A model generated the notes under the pieces. The model made no database searches and was not told the DNA's origin. It was given only the letters and a program-made list of their open reading frames with translations. Shown in pieces: positions 56,145 to 64,000 of a DNA stretch of 64,000 bases. Made by a program: the position numbers and the translations under genes. The stretch is from contig NZ_CP056783.1 in NCBI RefSeq assembly GCF_023278045.1, positions 186,001 to 250,000 of the forward strand, given 5' to 3'. The stretch is from Flavobacterium sp. K5-23 (GTDB lineage: Bacteria; Bacteroidota; Bacteroidia; Flavobacteriales; Flavobacteriaceae). How positions within the stretch are numbered: position 1 is the stretch's first letter; each line of letters opens with the position of its first letter.

Positions 56145-56765
56145 ATGAAAATTAATACTGCTGAATTTATCATTAGCAACTCTGAAGTAGAAAAATGTCC
56201 AAAAGACTTTTTACCAGAATACGCATTTATTGGAAGATCCAATGTTGGAAAGTCTTCTTTAATAAATATGCTTACCAATCATAAAAATCTAGCAAAAACT
56301 TCAGGAAGACCTGGAAAAACACAATTGATTAATCACTTTTTGATAAACAACAATTGGTTTCTTGTCGATTTACCTGGTTATGGATATGCTAAAGTTTCCA
56401 AAAAGACTAAATCTGTTTTTCAACAGTTTATTACTGATTATTTTGAAACAAGAGAACAATTAGTTTGCGCTTTTGTTTTAATTGATATACGTCATGAAGC
56501 ACAGGCAATTGACATTGAATTTATGTCTTATATGGGAGAAAGTGAAATTCCTTTTTGCATCGTATTTACAAAGGCTGATAAAATCAGTAAAGTGAAAATC
56601 GATTCTCATATTGCAGCTTATAAAAAGAAAATGTTCGCTAATAACTGGGCCGAAATGCCTCAATATTTCGTTACTTCAGCAACCGAGTTCACTGGAAAAG
56701 AAGATGTTTTAAATTACATTGACGAAGTGAATCAGGAAGTTAACAAAAATGATACTGGTTTTTAA
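56145..56765 (+). CDS. engB: Ribosome biogenesis GTP-binding protein EngB/YsxC
   Basis: 206 residues. GTPase motifs: G1 GRSNVGKSS near residue 34, G3 DLPGYG, G4 TKAD and G5 TSA(T). The family acts in 50S subunit assembly and is essential in many bacteria. Length is typical. A strong bidirectional terminator follows at 56784. Confidence 0.96.
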   Translation: MKINTAEFIISNSEVEKCPKDFLPEYAFIGRSNVGKSSLINMLTNHKNLAKTSGRPGKTQLINHFLINNNWFLVDLPGYGYAKVSKKTKSVFQQFITDYFETREQLVCAFVLIDIRHEAQAIDIEFMSYMGESEIPFCIVFTKADKISKVKIDSHIAAYKKKMFANNWAEMPQYFVTSATEFTGKEDVLNYIDEVNQEVNKNDTGF

Positions 56766-56783
56766 TTCCAATATCATTCTAAA

Positions 56784-56829
56784 CAAAAAAAATCCCAAAA
56801 CATAAAATTTATGTTTTGGGATTTTTTTT
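56784..56829 (+). terminator. Bidirectional terminator between engB and gldC
   Basis: AAATCCCAAAACATAAA (56790-56806) and TTTATGTTTTGGGATTT (56808-56824) form a long perfect stem with A and T runs at the ends. Confidence 0.93.
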
Positions 56830-56839
56830 CAGAAAAGGA

Positions 56840-57175
56840 TTACTTCTTCAACTCGAGCTTTTCAGCAAAATATTCGCAGAAGTCCTTCATCGTATCAGCC
56901 ATTTTCTCATCACCAGTAGCACGGTGAAAAGTATCAGACATGGCTACCAATGTTTGGTGGAAGAAAATCTTCATTTCGTCTACCGGCATGTCTTTTGTCC
57001 ATAAATCGATACGCATACTTTCTTTAGCTTTACCGTCCCATATAGACAACATAATAGCTTTTGCTTCATCTAATTCAACACCGCCATCTTTAGCGGACCA
57101 CATTAATTTTTCCGGAACACGGTTTTCATCTAATTCAACTAGGAACTTTATTTCTGATCTGTTTTTATCTGACAT
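56840..57175 (-). CDS. gldC: Gliding motility protein GldC
   Basis: 111 residues, no signal peptide. It matches GldC throughout (KFLVELDENRVPEKLMWSAKDGG, LSIWDGKAKESMRIDLWTKDMPVDEMKIFFHQTLVAM). In F. johnsoniae loss of GldC reduces but does not abolish gliding. Start and gldB stop overlap by one base (TAATG), so the two are translationally coupled. Confidence 0.94.
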   Translation of the reverse strand: MSDKNRSEIKFLVELDENRVPEKLMWSAKDGGVELDEAKAIMLSIWDGKAKESMRIDLWTKDMPVDEMKIFFHQTLVAMSDTFHRATGDEKMADTMKDFCEYFAEKLELKK

Positions 57176-58131
57176 TATTTCTTAGGTTTATATTTTGATT
57201 TTTCGAAAATTTCTTTAGGACTTGTATCCAATAATTGCTGCAAAGATACTTCATTGTTATTCATATATGACCGAACAATTTGCCAACCAATCCATCCCCC
57301 AACTTGACCCGGGGAATCATTATCTATTTCCAAATAAAATTTAGAGAATGGAGCCGGATTAATAAAACGAGAGGCTAGTTTTTGATCATAACTATACAAC
57401 AATTCTTTTTCAATAAAATAGCGCCAAATATACCCCTCATTTTCCTCACACCAAGCAATTTGTTCTGGACTATACCCTATTTTATTATTATCAGCGTAAT
57501 CAGGCAGTAATTTATCCTTCATATACAATTTCTTCCCTGAATAAATCATTTGGGATAACAAACTCTTTTCGCTCGATGGTTTTATTTTCTGAACCGAAAA
57601 ACTCGACACTACATCCGGAAGGATTTGATTAGGTTCAAAATTTTGTTTTATATAATTTGGAAACTGGTAAAATTTATGATCTTTCCCTAAATACATCTCA
57701 AGAGAAACAATCACCAGACTATCTGTATAAATAACCTTATTATTATAATCCATTTCTGAAATTACAGTAATCACTTTTGGCGTGGGAGTTTTAGGAAAAT
57801 AATGTTTAATATTTACAAAAAGATCCTCTAGTTCCGACTCCTTATTTTCAAAATCAGGAAACTTCTTTTGAACTTCACCATACAATTCTCTCCAAAGAGG
57901 ATTTTGCATTTTTTCTAACCAAACTTCGTCATTATTTCCTGGCGAAAAAAAAAAGGGAAATTCTTCTTTTACTTTATTTAAATCCTGAGGAGGAGTTTCG
58001 AAAAATATTTTATCAAAACGAACCACATTTATTGACATAGCTAATTCACTGTCAGCTTTTTCTGTCTTATTGTTCTTGCCACAGCATAAAAACAGCAAAC
58101 ATAATGCAAGAGAGCCTAGATATATTTTCAT
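57175..58131 (-). CDS. gldB: Gliding motility lipoprotein GldB
   Basis: 318 residues with a lipoprotein signal (LALCLLFLCCGKN, Cys16 or 17). The body matches GldB (VVRFDKIFFETPP, SLEMYLGKDHKFYQFPNYIKQNFEPNQILPDV, GQVGGWIGWQIVRSYMNNN). F. johnsoniae gldB is required for gliding and for type IX secretion-related traits. It lies directly upstream of gldC. A TATATTTG box lies at 58193-58200 on the minus strand. Confidence 0.94.
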   Translation of the reverse strand: MKIYLGSLALCLLFLCCGKNNKTEKADSELAMSINVVRFDKIFFETPPQDLNKVKEEFPFFFSPGNNDEVWLEKMQNPLWRELYGEVQKKFPDFENKESELEDLFVNIKHYFPKTPTPKVITVISEMDYNNKVIYTDSLVIVSLEMYLGKDHKFYQFPNYIKQNFEPNQILPDVVSSFSVQKIKPSSEKSLLSQMIYSGKKLYMKDKLLPDYADNNKIGYSPEQIAWCEENEGYIWRYFIEKELLYSYDQKLASRFINPAPFSKFYLEIDNDSPGQVGGWIGWQIVRSYMNNNEVSLQQLLDTSPKEIFEKSKYKPKK

Positions 58132-58192
58132 ATCATGTTTTTTTAATTAAATTTGTAAAAAAAAAGAGATAATACCCTCTAAATTTATTTTA

Positions 58193-58200
58193 CAAATATA
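58193..58200 (-). promoter_or_regulatory. Possible gldB -7 box
   Basis: The minus strand reads TATATTTG, an exact TAnnTTTG match, about 60 bases before the gldB start. No TTG about 20 bases upstream is evident. Confidence 0.4.
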
Positions 58201-58230
58201 CATTGCTCCTTTTTAATACATGAATAAAAT

Positions 58231-59031
58231 ATGACTAAAATAAGTTCTTCTCAGCTTGAAAAAGTAAATACACATATTGTAAACTGGTTAAAGACTTATG
58301 CTGAAAATGCAAATGTCAACGGATTTGTAATAGGTATATCAGGAGGAATTGATTCAGCTGTAACTTCAACTTTATGTGCTCAAACCGGATTAAAGGTATT
58401 ATGTGTAGAAATGCCAATTCACCAGCCTCAAAGCCATGTTAATAGAGGACGTGAGCATATAGAACAATTAAAAAAAAGATTCCCTAATGTAACCAACATT
58501 GAAACTGATTTAACATTATTATTCGAATCATTTAAAAAAGAAGTTCCTTTAGAATTTAAAAAAGACATCTTACATCTTACTCTTGCCAATACTCGAGCGA
58601 GATTACGCATGACCACATTGTATTATTATGCAGGGGTTCATAAATTGCTTGTTGCCGGTACAGGGAATAAAGTAGAGGATTTTGGCGTTGGTTTTTATAC
58701 CAAATATGGCGATGGAGGAGTAGATTTAAGTCCGATAGCTGATTTGATGAAATCGGAAGTATTTGCTCTAGGAGCTTTACTACAAGTTCCGGAAACTATA
58801 TTAAATGCGGTTCCTTCGGATGGATTATTTGGAGACGAAAGATCAGACGAGGAGCAACTTGGAGCAAGTTACGACGAACTAGAATGGGCTATGAAAGAAA
58901 ATGAGTCAGGAAAAAGCGCTGATGATTTTACAGGAAGAAAGAAAACAGTTTTTGAAATATATAAATGCTTGAATAAAGCCAACCAACACAAAATGAACGC
59001 AATACCAGTTTGTGAAATAAATAAGATGTAA
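58231..59031 (+). CDS. nadE: NH3-dependent NAD+ synthetase
   Basis: 266 residues with the ATP pyrophosphatase loop GISGGIDSAV and the NaAD-binding region VAGTGNKVEDFGVGFYTKYGDGGVDLSPIADLMKSEV. It forms NAD+ from deamido-NAD, ammonia and ATP. No glutaminase domain is fused, so it depends on free ammonia. Divergent from gldB. Confidence 0.95.
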   Translation: MTKISSSQLEKVNTHIVNWLKTYAENANVNGFVIGISGGIDSAVTSTLCAQTGLKVLCVEMPIHQPQSHVNRGREHIEQLKKRFPNVTNIETDLTLLFESFKKEVPLEFKKDILHLTLANTRARLRMTTLYYYAGVHKLLVAGTGNKVEDFGVGFYTKYGDGGVDLSPIADLMKSEVFALGALLQVPETILNAVPSDGLFGDERSDEEQLGASYDELEWAMKENESGKSADDFTGRKKTVFEIYKCLNKANQHKMNAIPVCEINKM

Positions 59032-59121
59032 GATATTTTTTCCAAAAAAAATTGCATTCTAACTTATTTTTCACTAATTTTATTAAATCATTTTGACAAA
59101 CAACCCTCAAAATTAAATACC

Positions 59122-59751
59122 ATGATTAAAGTTTGTTTAGCAGATAACTACCCAGTAGTACACTTTGGCGTAAAATCTTTTTTTAAAGATCACGCTGAAA
59201 TTTCAATTGTTGCCAATGTAGGTAGCTTTTTGATGATCCGGGATATACTCCTTACTAAAGATATAGATGTTTTAATCTTAGACTTAGAATTAGAAGGTCT
59301 TTCCAGTATTTTTGAAGTTAAAGCAATAATTAAAAATTTTCCGAAAACAAAAATCATTATCTACAGTGGTCTTTCGGAGCAAATATATGCGCCTAATGCT
59401 ATCAAAGCTGGGGTTTCAGGATTTGTTCATAAAAAAGAGAAACTAGAAACATTAGGAATATCGATTATTAAGGTAAATCAAGGAAAGATAATTATCAATG
59501 AAACCGTTAAGAAAAACTTAGCTTTAATTGCAAAACAAAGCAAAAGCGAACGTTTGTACCGAAAACTTTCAAATCGTGAAGTAGAAGTTTTACGTTATTT
59601 AAGTGGTGGTAAGAAGAATCACGAAATTGCTGATATTCTTGGTTTAAACGAAAAAACGATAAGTACTTATAAATTAAGATTACTTACAAAACTTAACGTT
59701 ACAAACTTAGTTGATTTAGTCAACAAGGCAAAAAAACTAGAAATAGTTTAA
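59122..59751 (+). CDS. LuxR/NarL-type response regulator
   Basis: 209 residues. The receiver domain (1-115) has the phosphoacceptor Asp54 in DVLILDLELEG, Ser in IYSGLS and Lys in VHKKEKL. The C-terminal LuxR helix-turn-helix is LSNREVEVLRYLSGGKKNHEIADILGLNEKTISTYKLRLLTKLNV. No sensor kinase is adjacent, so it is an orphan regulator. Targets are unknown. Confidence 0.92.
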   Translation: MIKVCLADNYPVVHFGVKSFFKDHAEISIVANVGSFLMIRDILLTKDIDVLILDLELEGLSSIFEVKAIIKNFPKTKIIIYSGLSEQIYAPNAIKAGVSGFVHKKEKLETLGISIIKVNQGKIIINETVKKNLALIAKQSKSERLYRKLSNREVEVLRYLSGGKKNHEIADILGLNEKTISTYKLRLLTKLNVTNLVDLVNKAKKLEIV

Positions 59752-59815
59752 TAACTTTTGGGGTTATCTAATTAAAAAATAGTCAAGCTATTGCATTCTT
59801 GATTTATAATAATAC

Positions 59816-59854
59816 ACTCCGCATTATCTTATCCAGATGATGTGGAGTTTTTTA
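59816..59854. terminator. Terminator between the response regulator and dnaG
   Basis: ACTCCGCATTATCT (59816-59829) and AGATGATGTGGAGT (59835-59848) form a 14-pair stem with two wobble pairs and a T run. It sits between two convergent genes. Confidence 0.8.
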
Positions 59855-59865
59855 GATACAATTAA

Positions 59866-61842
59866 TCAATGGTAACGAACCACAACTCTACCTAATTTTT
59901 TCGAGAATTTCCCTCTTAATTCAATGTAGCTCATCACCATTGATAACGACTCAACATTATCTGAACCTGGCTCATTTGAGATAGCATTTTTTAAATTATC
60001 GATGATTTCACTTATCAAAAACCACCTTAGGGTAAACAAAGTATCTGACACACCTTGATTTAATGTTTCTTCTATTGTTTTTGGAATTATATTTTGTCCT
60101 ATCCAGTCATGCAGAACATATTTTTCATCTTCCATCATAATAGTAGTTATTTCTTGCGGCACACCAGCTTGTAAATGGTTAATGTACTTTTCTACTCCAG
60201 AATTTTCATTTTGAAGATAATAATTTATCAAATCTTCGTAAATAACTTTAAAAACTGGACTAGCAAACTCTATTTCGTCTTCTTGTAAACTTAAAAATAT
60301 TTTTTGGAAAACTTTTGACTCTTTGAATTCTGAAACCTCAATAATTTCACCTTCATCATTTGATTTCATAAAAATTTCTTCAAAATTTTCATTTCTATTA
60401 CCATACAGTAAAAGGAATCTGATTATTTCGCGTTCTACGTTACCTAAAACATCTACTTTCCCAACTGTCTCTGGGTTTTCATTTTTTATTACTTCAAATG
60501 ATTTTTGTTCTGATTTTTGCTTTTTTGCAACATCTGCAACATCTTTTTGAGTTAACTGCGCTAAAGTACTTACCAATACCTGTTCCGAAATATCCATTAT
60601 TCGAGAACATTCCTGTATGTAAATTTCGCGTTGAATTCTATCCGGTATTTTAGAAATACTTACAACCATGTCCCGAATCAAATCGGCTTTCTTAATTGGG
60701 TCGTTCTTGGCTTCGTCCATTAAAAGGGATGCTTTGAACTGTATAAAATCTTTTGCGTTATTATCTAAATAAGCAATTAAATCATCATGCGAGGTTTTTT
60801 TAGCAAAACTATCAGGATCATCTCCATCAGGAAAAGTACACACTTTCACATTCATTCCTTCTTCAAGAATCAAATCGATTCCTCGAATGGAAGCACGAAG
60901 TCCAGCTGCATCACCATCAAAAAGAACAGTTATGTTTTTTGTCAACCTATTAACCAATCGTATTTGATCAGGAGTTAAAGCAGTTCCTGAAGAAGAAACA
61001 ACATTTTCTATTCCTGCTTGATTGAATTGTATTACATCCGTGTATCCTTCAACTAAATAACAATTATTTAATTTGGCTATGGATTGTTTAGCCTGAAAAA
61101 TACCATACAACACTTTGCTCTTATGGTAAATATCACTTTCAGGTGAATTGAGATACTTAGCTGCTTTTTTATCATTCGAAAGAATCCTTCCCCCAAAACC
61201 AAGAATCCTTCCCGACATACTTTGTATAGGAAACATTACACGTCCTTTGAAACGGTCAAAAGGCCTGTCGTCTTTTGGGATAGTCAAACCTGTACTTTCA
61301 AGAAATTCTAATTTATATCCTTTCCCTAAAGCTTCTTTTGTAAAAGAGTCCCAGGTTTCAGGTGAATACCCTAAACTAAATTTCTTAATGGTGTCATTAG
61401 TGAATCCTCTTTCTTTAAAATAAGAATATCCTATTGCCTTACCTTCTTCGGTGTTTAAAAGTGTATTGTGAAAATAATTCTTTGCAAATTCAGAAACCAG
61501 ATACATACTTTCCCTTGTATCGGTATTTGCTTTCTCAGCATCAGACTGTTCCGTTTCTTCGATTTCAATATTGTACTTTTTAGCCAAATAGCGAATTGCT
61601 TCCGGATAAGTAAAATGTTCATGCTCCATCAAAAACGCAACAGAATTACCTCCTTTTCCCGTACTAAAATCTTTCCATATTTGCTTTACAGGTGAGACCA
61701 TAAACGATGGAGAACGCTCATCAGAAAACGGACTCAAACCTTTAAAGTTACTTCCTGCCCGTTTAAGCTGAACAAAATCACCAATAACCTCCTCAACACG
61801 AGCGGTTTCGAAAACAGTATCTATTGTAGCTTTTGAAATCAA
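59866..61842 (-). CDS. dnaG: DNA primase DnaG
   Basis: 658 residues. The N-terminal domain aligns with the CHC2 zinc-binding domain but all four ligands are replaced: the CPFH-like site is SPFSDE (Ser37, Ser40) and the CFGC-like site is DFSTGKGG (Asp58, Thr61). The catalytic TOPRIM region is intact (YLVEGYTDVI, VLFDGDAAGLRA), as are the RNA polymerase-core segments and the C-terminal helicase-binding region. It makes RNA primers at the fork. The start at 61842 (MISKATIDTVFE) is the conserved one. Confidence 0.96.
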   Translation of the reverse strand: MISKATIDTVFETARVEEVIGDFVQLKRAGSNFKGLSPFSDERSPSFMVSPVKQIWKDFSTGKGGNSVAFLMEHEHFTYPEAIRYLAKKYNIEIEETEQSDAEKANTDTRESMYLVSEFAKNYFHNTLLNTEEGKAIGYSYFKERGFTNDTIKKFSLGYSPETWDSFTKEALGKGYKLEFLESTGLTIPKDDRPFDRFKGRVMFPIQSMSGRILGFGGRILSNDKKAAKYLNSPESDIYHKSKVLYGIFQAKQSIAKLNNCYLVEGYTDVIQFNQAGIENVVSSSGTALTPDQIRLVNRLTKNITVLFDGDAAGLRASIRGIDLILEEGMNVKVCTFPDGDDPDSFAKKTSHDDLIAYLDNNAKDFIQFKASLLMDEAKNDPIKKADLIRDMVVSISKIPDRIQREIYIQECSRIMDISEQVLVSTLAQLTQKDVADVAKKQKSEQKSFEVIKNENPETVGKVDVLGNVEREIIRFLLLYGNRNENFEEIFMKSNDEGEIIEVSEFKESKVFQKIFLSLQEDEIEFASPVFKVIYEDLINYYLQNENSGVEKYINHLQAGVPQEITTIMMEDEKYVLHDWIGQNIIPKTIEETLNQGVSDTLFTLRWFLISEIIDNLKNAISNEPGSDNVESLSMVMSYIELRGKFSKKLGRVVVRYH

Positions 61843-61896
61843 ATTAATATAGTATCAAAGTTATAAAGGGCCAAAGTTACAAAGTTTTAAAGAAGC

Positions 61897-61933
61897 AAAC
61901 CCTCTTAAAGTTTGAAACTCTAAAAGGGTTTTT
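61897..61933. repeat. Imperfect inverted repeat upstream of dnaG
   Basis: AAACCCTcTTaAAG (61897-61910) pairs with CTCTAAAAGGGTTT (61918-61931) with two mismatches, T run on the plus strand. The neighbouring genes are both minus, so it is more likely a transcription or operator site than a classical terminator. Confidence 0.35.
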
Positions 61934-61963
61934 AAAAATACAAAAAACTAACTCAAATAAATC

Positions 61964-63550
61964 TTAATTGAAATCAAATCGTACTCCTAAAGAAACATTA
62001 TTTTGTTTAACAACATTGTTTTTAAACAACGGGTTCAAATCATATTTCACATACAAACTAGTAGATTTATACCCTATGTAAGTACTTAGCCCATAAACAA
62101 AATCCGTTGTATTGAAGTCTCCCCTAACAATTTCTCTTGTTTTATAGTCGGCAATATCATAATTTAAAATTTGTTTCGATTTTAAATTAGCTCCAACATA
62201 CCCTCCAAAACCAACGCGAAATGCATCATGAGTTTTAAAATACGTTGTTCCGTCTCTTTCTTTAGATTTAGAAAAATCAAACTCTAAATGTAATGGAACA
62301 ACTAGTGAAACTGTTCTAAACCTTGAATCTCCCTGAGAGACTAGATTCACTTCTAAATTTGTTTGAGCTCCATTCACTACAAAACTTCTATTATTTGTGG
62401 CACGAAGATTATTATACATAAGAGACAAGCCATATTTTGCATGTAATAAATTAGCATCCTTAAGTATTCTTGTATTATAAGTCAAACCCCATTCATAAAA
62501 ATGAGATCCTAAATACCTGAAATCTGATTTTTGAATACTTTTATCAGCAACTAAATTATTTAAACCTGTCGCAAAAACAATTTGCGATGTGGTTCTTTTA
62601 TAATGTCGTTTTAACTTATCATCTTGACCATTGTACACTTTCAATGAGGTTAAGTTAATTTCAGTCTTATTCTTTCCAATTGAGTCATTACTTGTGCCAA
62701 TAATAAGCATTGTTCCTCCTCTTTTATTTGTACTTTCTTCTTCTATCTTTCCCTCAACTTGATCTTGAATCACTTGACTTAATTTCCCTTCTTCTATAGC
62801 TACTTGTGCATCAATCTTTGCAGCGCGTTCTTCTGCTTTTTTCATTTTAAGCTCTTCCCCCTTTTGCTTAGAAATCAATCCTTTTTCAACTTCCTTGTCT
62901 AATGCATCAATTTCAACTTTTAAAGCATTTTTCTGATTGTCAGTAATTTTTTTAATTTCATCACCAATTACTTTTGCTCTTTTCTCAAATGAAATTACTT
63001 TGTGAGCTCTTCCTTTGATACTTCCAGTCTCTGGGACTGTGTCATCAACTACTTCAACTACTACATCTTTAAACCAAACTTGTCCTGTTCCGTCTAATAA
63101 AACCCCATAAGAAATTGATGTTGCTTCTAAAGGAACAAACAAAACAACTTCATATTTAATCCAATCAGTTGTTCTTTTAATTCCTCTATTTTGCATATTA
63201 TCAAAAGCTAGAACAACAGCATCATAATAATCAACACGCATCCAGAGTCCTGCCCAAGATTTTACATTTTCACTTTTTACATAACCAGTCATTTTAATCG
63301 TTTTCCCTAAGTACAAATCTGATTTTATGGTTTTCATAATATTCCCAAAACCACTAATTTTGCTTTTAATTGATTTAATGGTATAAATATTTTGATTGTT
63401 AAATTCAGGATTGTTCTCAGGCCCCAATTCGTAACTTCCAGGAAGAGGTTCTCTATAACTCCATTCTACAGAGCGTTCTAATTCTTGAGCATTTAATTTG
63501 GCTACCATAGTAACCAACATTATTAATGTAAATAAAATAATTTTTTGCAT
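61964..63550 (-). CDS. Secreted/outer-membrane protein of unknown function with coiled coil and barrel-like C-terminus
   Basis: 528 residues with a signal peptide (IILFTLIMLVTMVAKLNAQ). Residues 30-175 look like a beta-sandwich or carbohydrate-binding-like domain (WAGLWMRVDYYDAVVLAFDNM... WFKDVVVEVVDDTVPETGSI). Residues 185-270 are charged coiled coil. Residues 310-528 are rich in alternating hydrophobic residues and end in SLGVRFDFN, the typical terminal strand of an outer-membrane barrel. I do not recognise the family. 26 bases upstream is the partial gene at the window edge. Confidence 0.6.
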   Translation of the reverse strand: MQKIILFTLIMLVTMVAKLNAQELERSVEWSYREPLPGSYELGPENNPEFNNQNIYTIKSIKSKISGFGNIMKTIKSDLYLGKTIKMTGYVKSENVKSWAGLWMRVDYYDAVVLAFDNMQNRGIKRTTDWIKYEVVLFVPLEATSISYGVLLDGTGQVWFKDVVVEVVDDTVPETGSIKGRAHKVISFEKRAKVIGDEIKKITDNQKNALKVEIDALDKEVEKGLISKQKGEELKMKKAEERAAKIDAQVAIEEGKLSQVIQDQVEGKIEEESTNKRGGTMLIIGTSNDSIGKNKTEINLTSLKVYNGQDDKLKRHYKRTTSQIVFATGLNNLVADKSIQKSDFRYLGSHFYEWGLTYNTRILKDANLLHAKYGLSLMYNNLRATNNRSFVVNGAQTNLEVNLVSQGDSRFRTVSLVVPLHLEFDFSKSKERDGTTYFKTHDAFRVGFGGYVGANLKSKQILNYDIADYKTREIVRGDFNTTDFVYGLSTYIGYKSTSLYVKYDLNPLFKNNVVKQNNVSLGVRFDFN

Positions 63551-63576
63551 GATTTCGATTTTTGATTGATGATTAT

Positions 63577-64000
63577 TTACTCTTCGTAATTCCTATTGGC
63601 CACAGCCGTTTTTAAAACATTAAACTTTTTACTGATTTTATCTAAAGCTGATTCTCTATACGATTGATTTAATTCTGTTTCAACACTTGACAACAAACTG
63701 CTTGGATCTACAGATGTACCTTTTCTGTTTTTCTCAATTGTTTTATCAGTAGTCTTTGAGTCAAGTTTAATATTACTAACTGCTGCTAATAAATTTTCTG
63801 CAGTAATGTATTTATTTTTGTTAGTTGATTGATAAACTTTGCTTTCAGAAGAACTAACTATAGTAGCATTTTCTTTTGACACATTACTAATTGAAACGAC
63901 CTTTACTTTATCCTTAACTTGATTTGGCTGTCCCTTAGCATTAGTGTTTTCAGCAATAACTTGCCGAACCACAACACTCCTATTAGCATTATGGGAAGGC
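63577..64000 (-). CDS. Partial protein of unknown function (continues past the window end)
   Basis: The frame is open from 63577 up to base 64000, with no ATG; the GTG at 63972 is in frame but the codons before it (reading PSHNANRSVV...) stay open to the edge. The gene therefore starts outside the window. The visible 140 residues are Lys/Ser/Thr/Asn-rich with no obvious domain, and the last part is helical (SVETELNQSYRESALDKISKKFNVLKTAVANRNYEE). It is 26 bases before the barrel-like gene and may form an operon with it. Confidence 0.55.
   Translation of the reverse strand, partial: PSHNANRSVVVRQVIAENTNAKGQPNQVKDKVKVVSISNVSKENATIVSSSESKVYQSTNKNKYITAENLLAAVSNIKLDSKTTDKTIEKNRKGTSVDPSSLLSSVETELNQSYRESALDKISKKFNVLKTAVANRNYEE

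Overview
The window looks like chromosomal DNA of a Flavobacterium or close relative (Bacteroidota, Flavobacteriia). The evidence is the low G+C, the type IX secretion/gliding genes gldKLMN, gldB and gldC, an exosortase XrtF pair, a 287-residue primary sigma factor without region 1.1, promoters of the Bacteroidota type (TAnnTTTG), and structured intergenic repeats typical of flavobacteria. I see no prophage, transposon, CRISPR array or rRNA operon; most of the window is core genome.

Layout. 1-5000: a divergent lipid pair (partial diacylglycerol kinase-like enzyme and an App1-type phosphatidate phosphatase), an ABC-F ATPase, a DUF983 membrane protein and an FAD oxidoreductase. 5000-9700: gldK-gldL-gldM-gldN on the minus strand, the core and motor of type IX secretion and gliding. 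9800-13550: an arginase-fold protein that has lost metal ligands, and topA. 13800-20800 (plus strand): miaB, a tiny membrane protein, a sigma-54 activator, lptE, a TPR protein, secG, groES and groEL, with a G-rich inverted repeat between groES and groEL. 20900-25700: DedA protein, beta-CASP nuclease, ATP-cone/nuclease fusion, XrtF with its partner, and a GAF-type methionine sulfoxide reductase. 25700-29400: secreted TonB-C/MORN protein, rpsO, pnp. 29400-33800: a large multi-barrel outer-membrane protein, an OmpA-family protein and an ECF sigma factor. 33900-38800: rpoD, a repeat-rich 667-bp spacer, rpe, two tandem CBS proteins, an MtfA-like peptidase, tRNA-Arg(TCG) and a GatB/YqeY protein.

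39000-55000 is a complete division and cell wall (dcw) cluster on the minus strand, in transcription order mraZ, rsmH, ftsL, ftsI, murE, mraY, murD, ftsW, murG, murC, ftsQ, ftsA, ftsZ. It starts behind three 10-bp-spaced repeats that look like an MraZ operator and ends at a clear terminator after ftsZ. 55300-64000: alpha/beta hydrolase, engB, gldC-gldB, nadE, a LuxR-type response regulator, dnaG, and two surface or unknown proteins, the last cut by the window edge.

The main points for a second look are: three copies of a flavobacterial structured intergenic element (possibly the flavo-1 RNA family); a G-quadruplex motif just before groEL; heptamer tandem arrays in spacers; the metal-ligand loss in the arginase-fold protein and the zinc-ligand loss in DnaG; the ATP-cone/PD-(D/E)xK nuclease next to a beta-CASP RNase; the MraZ operator; and the multi-barrel outer-membrane protein with its ECF sigma neighbour. 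No single system here is clearly new; the ATP-cone nuclease pair and the structured elements are the best candidates.
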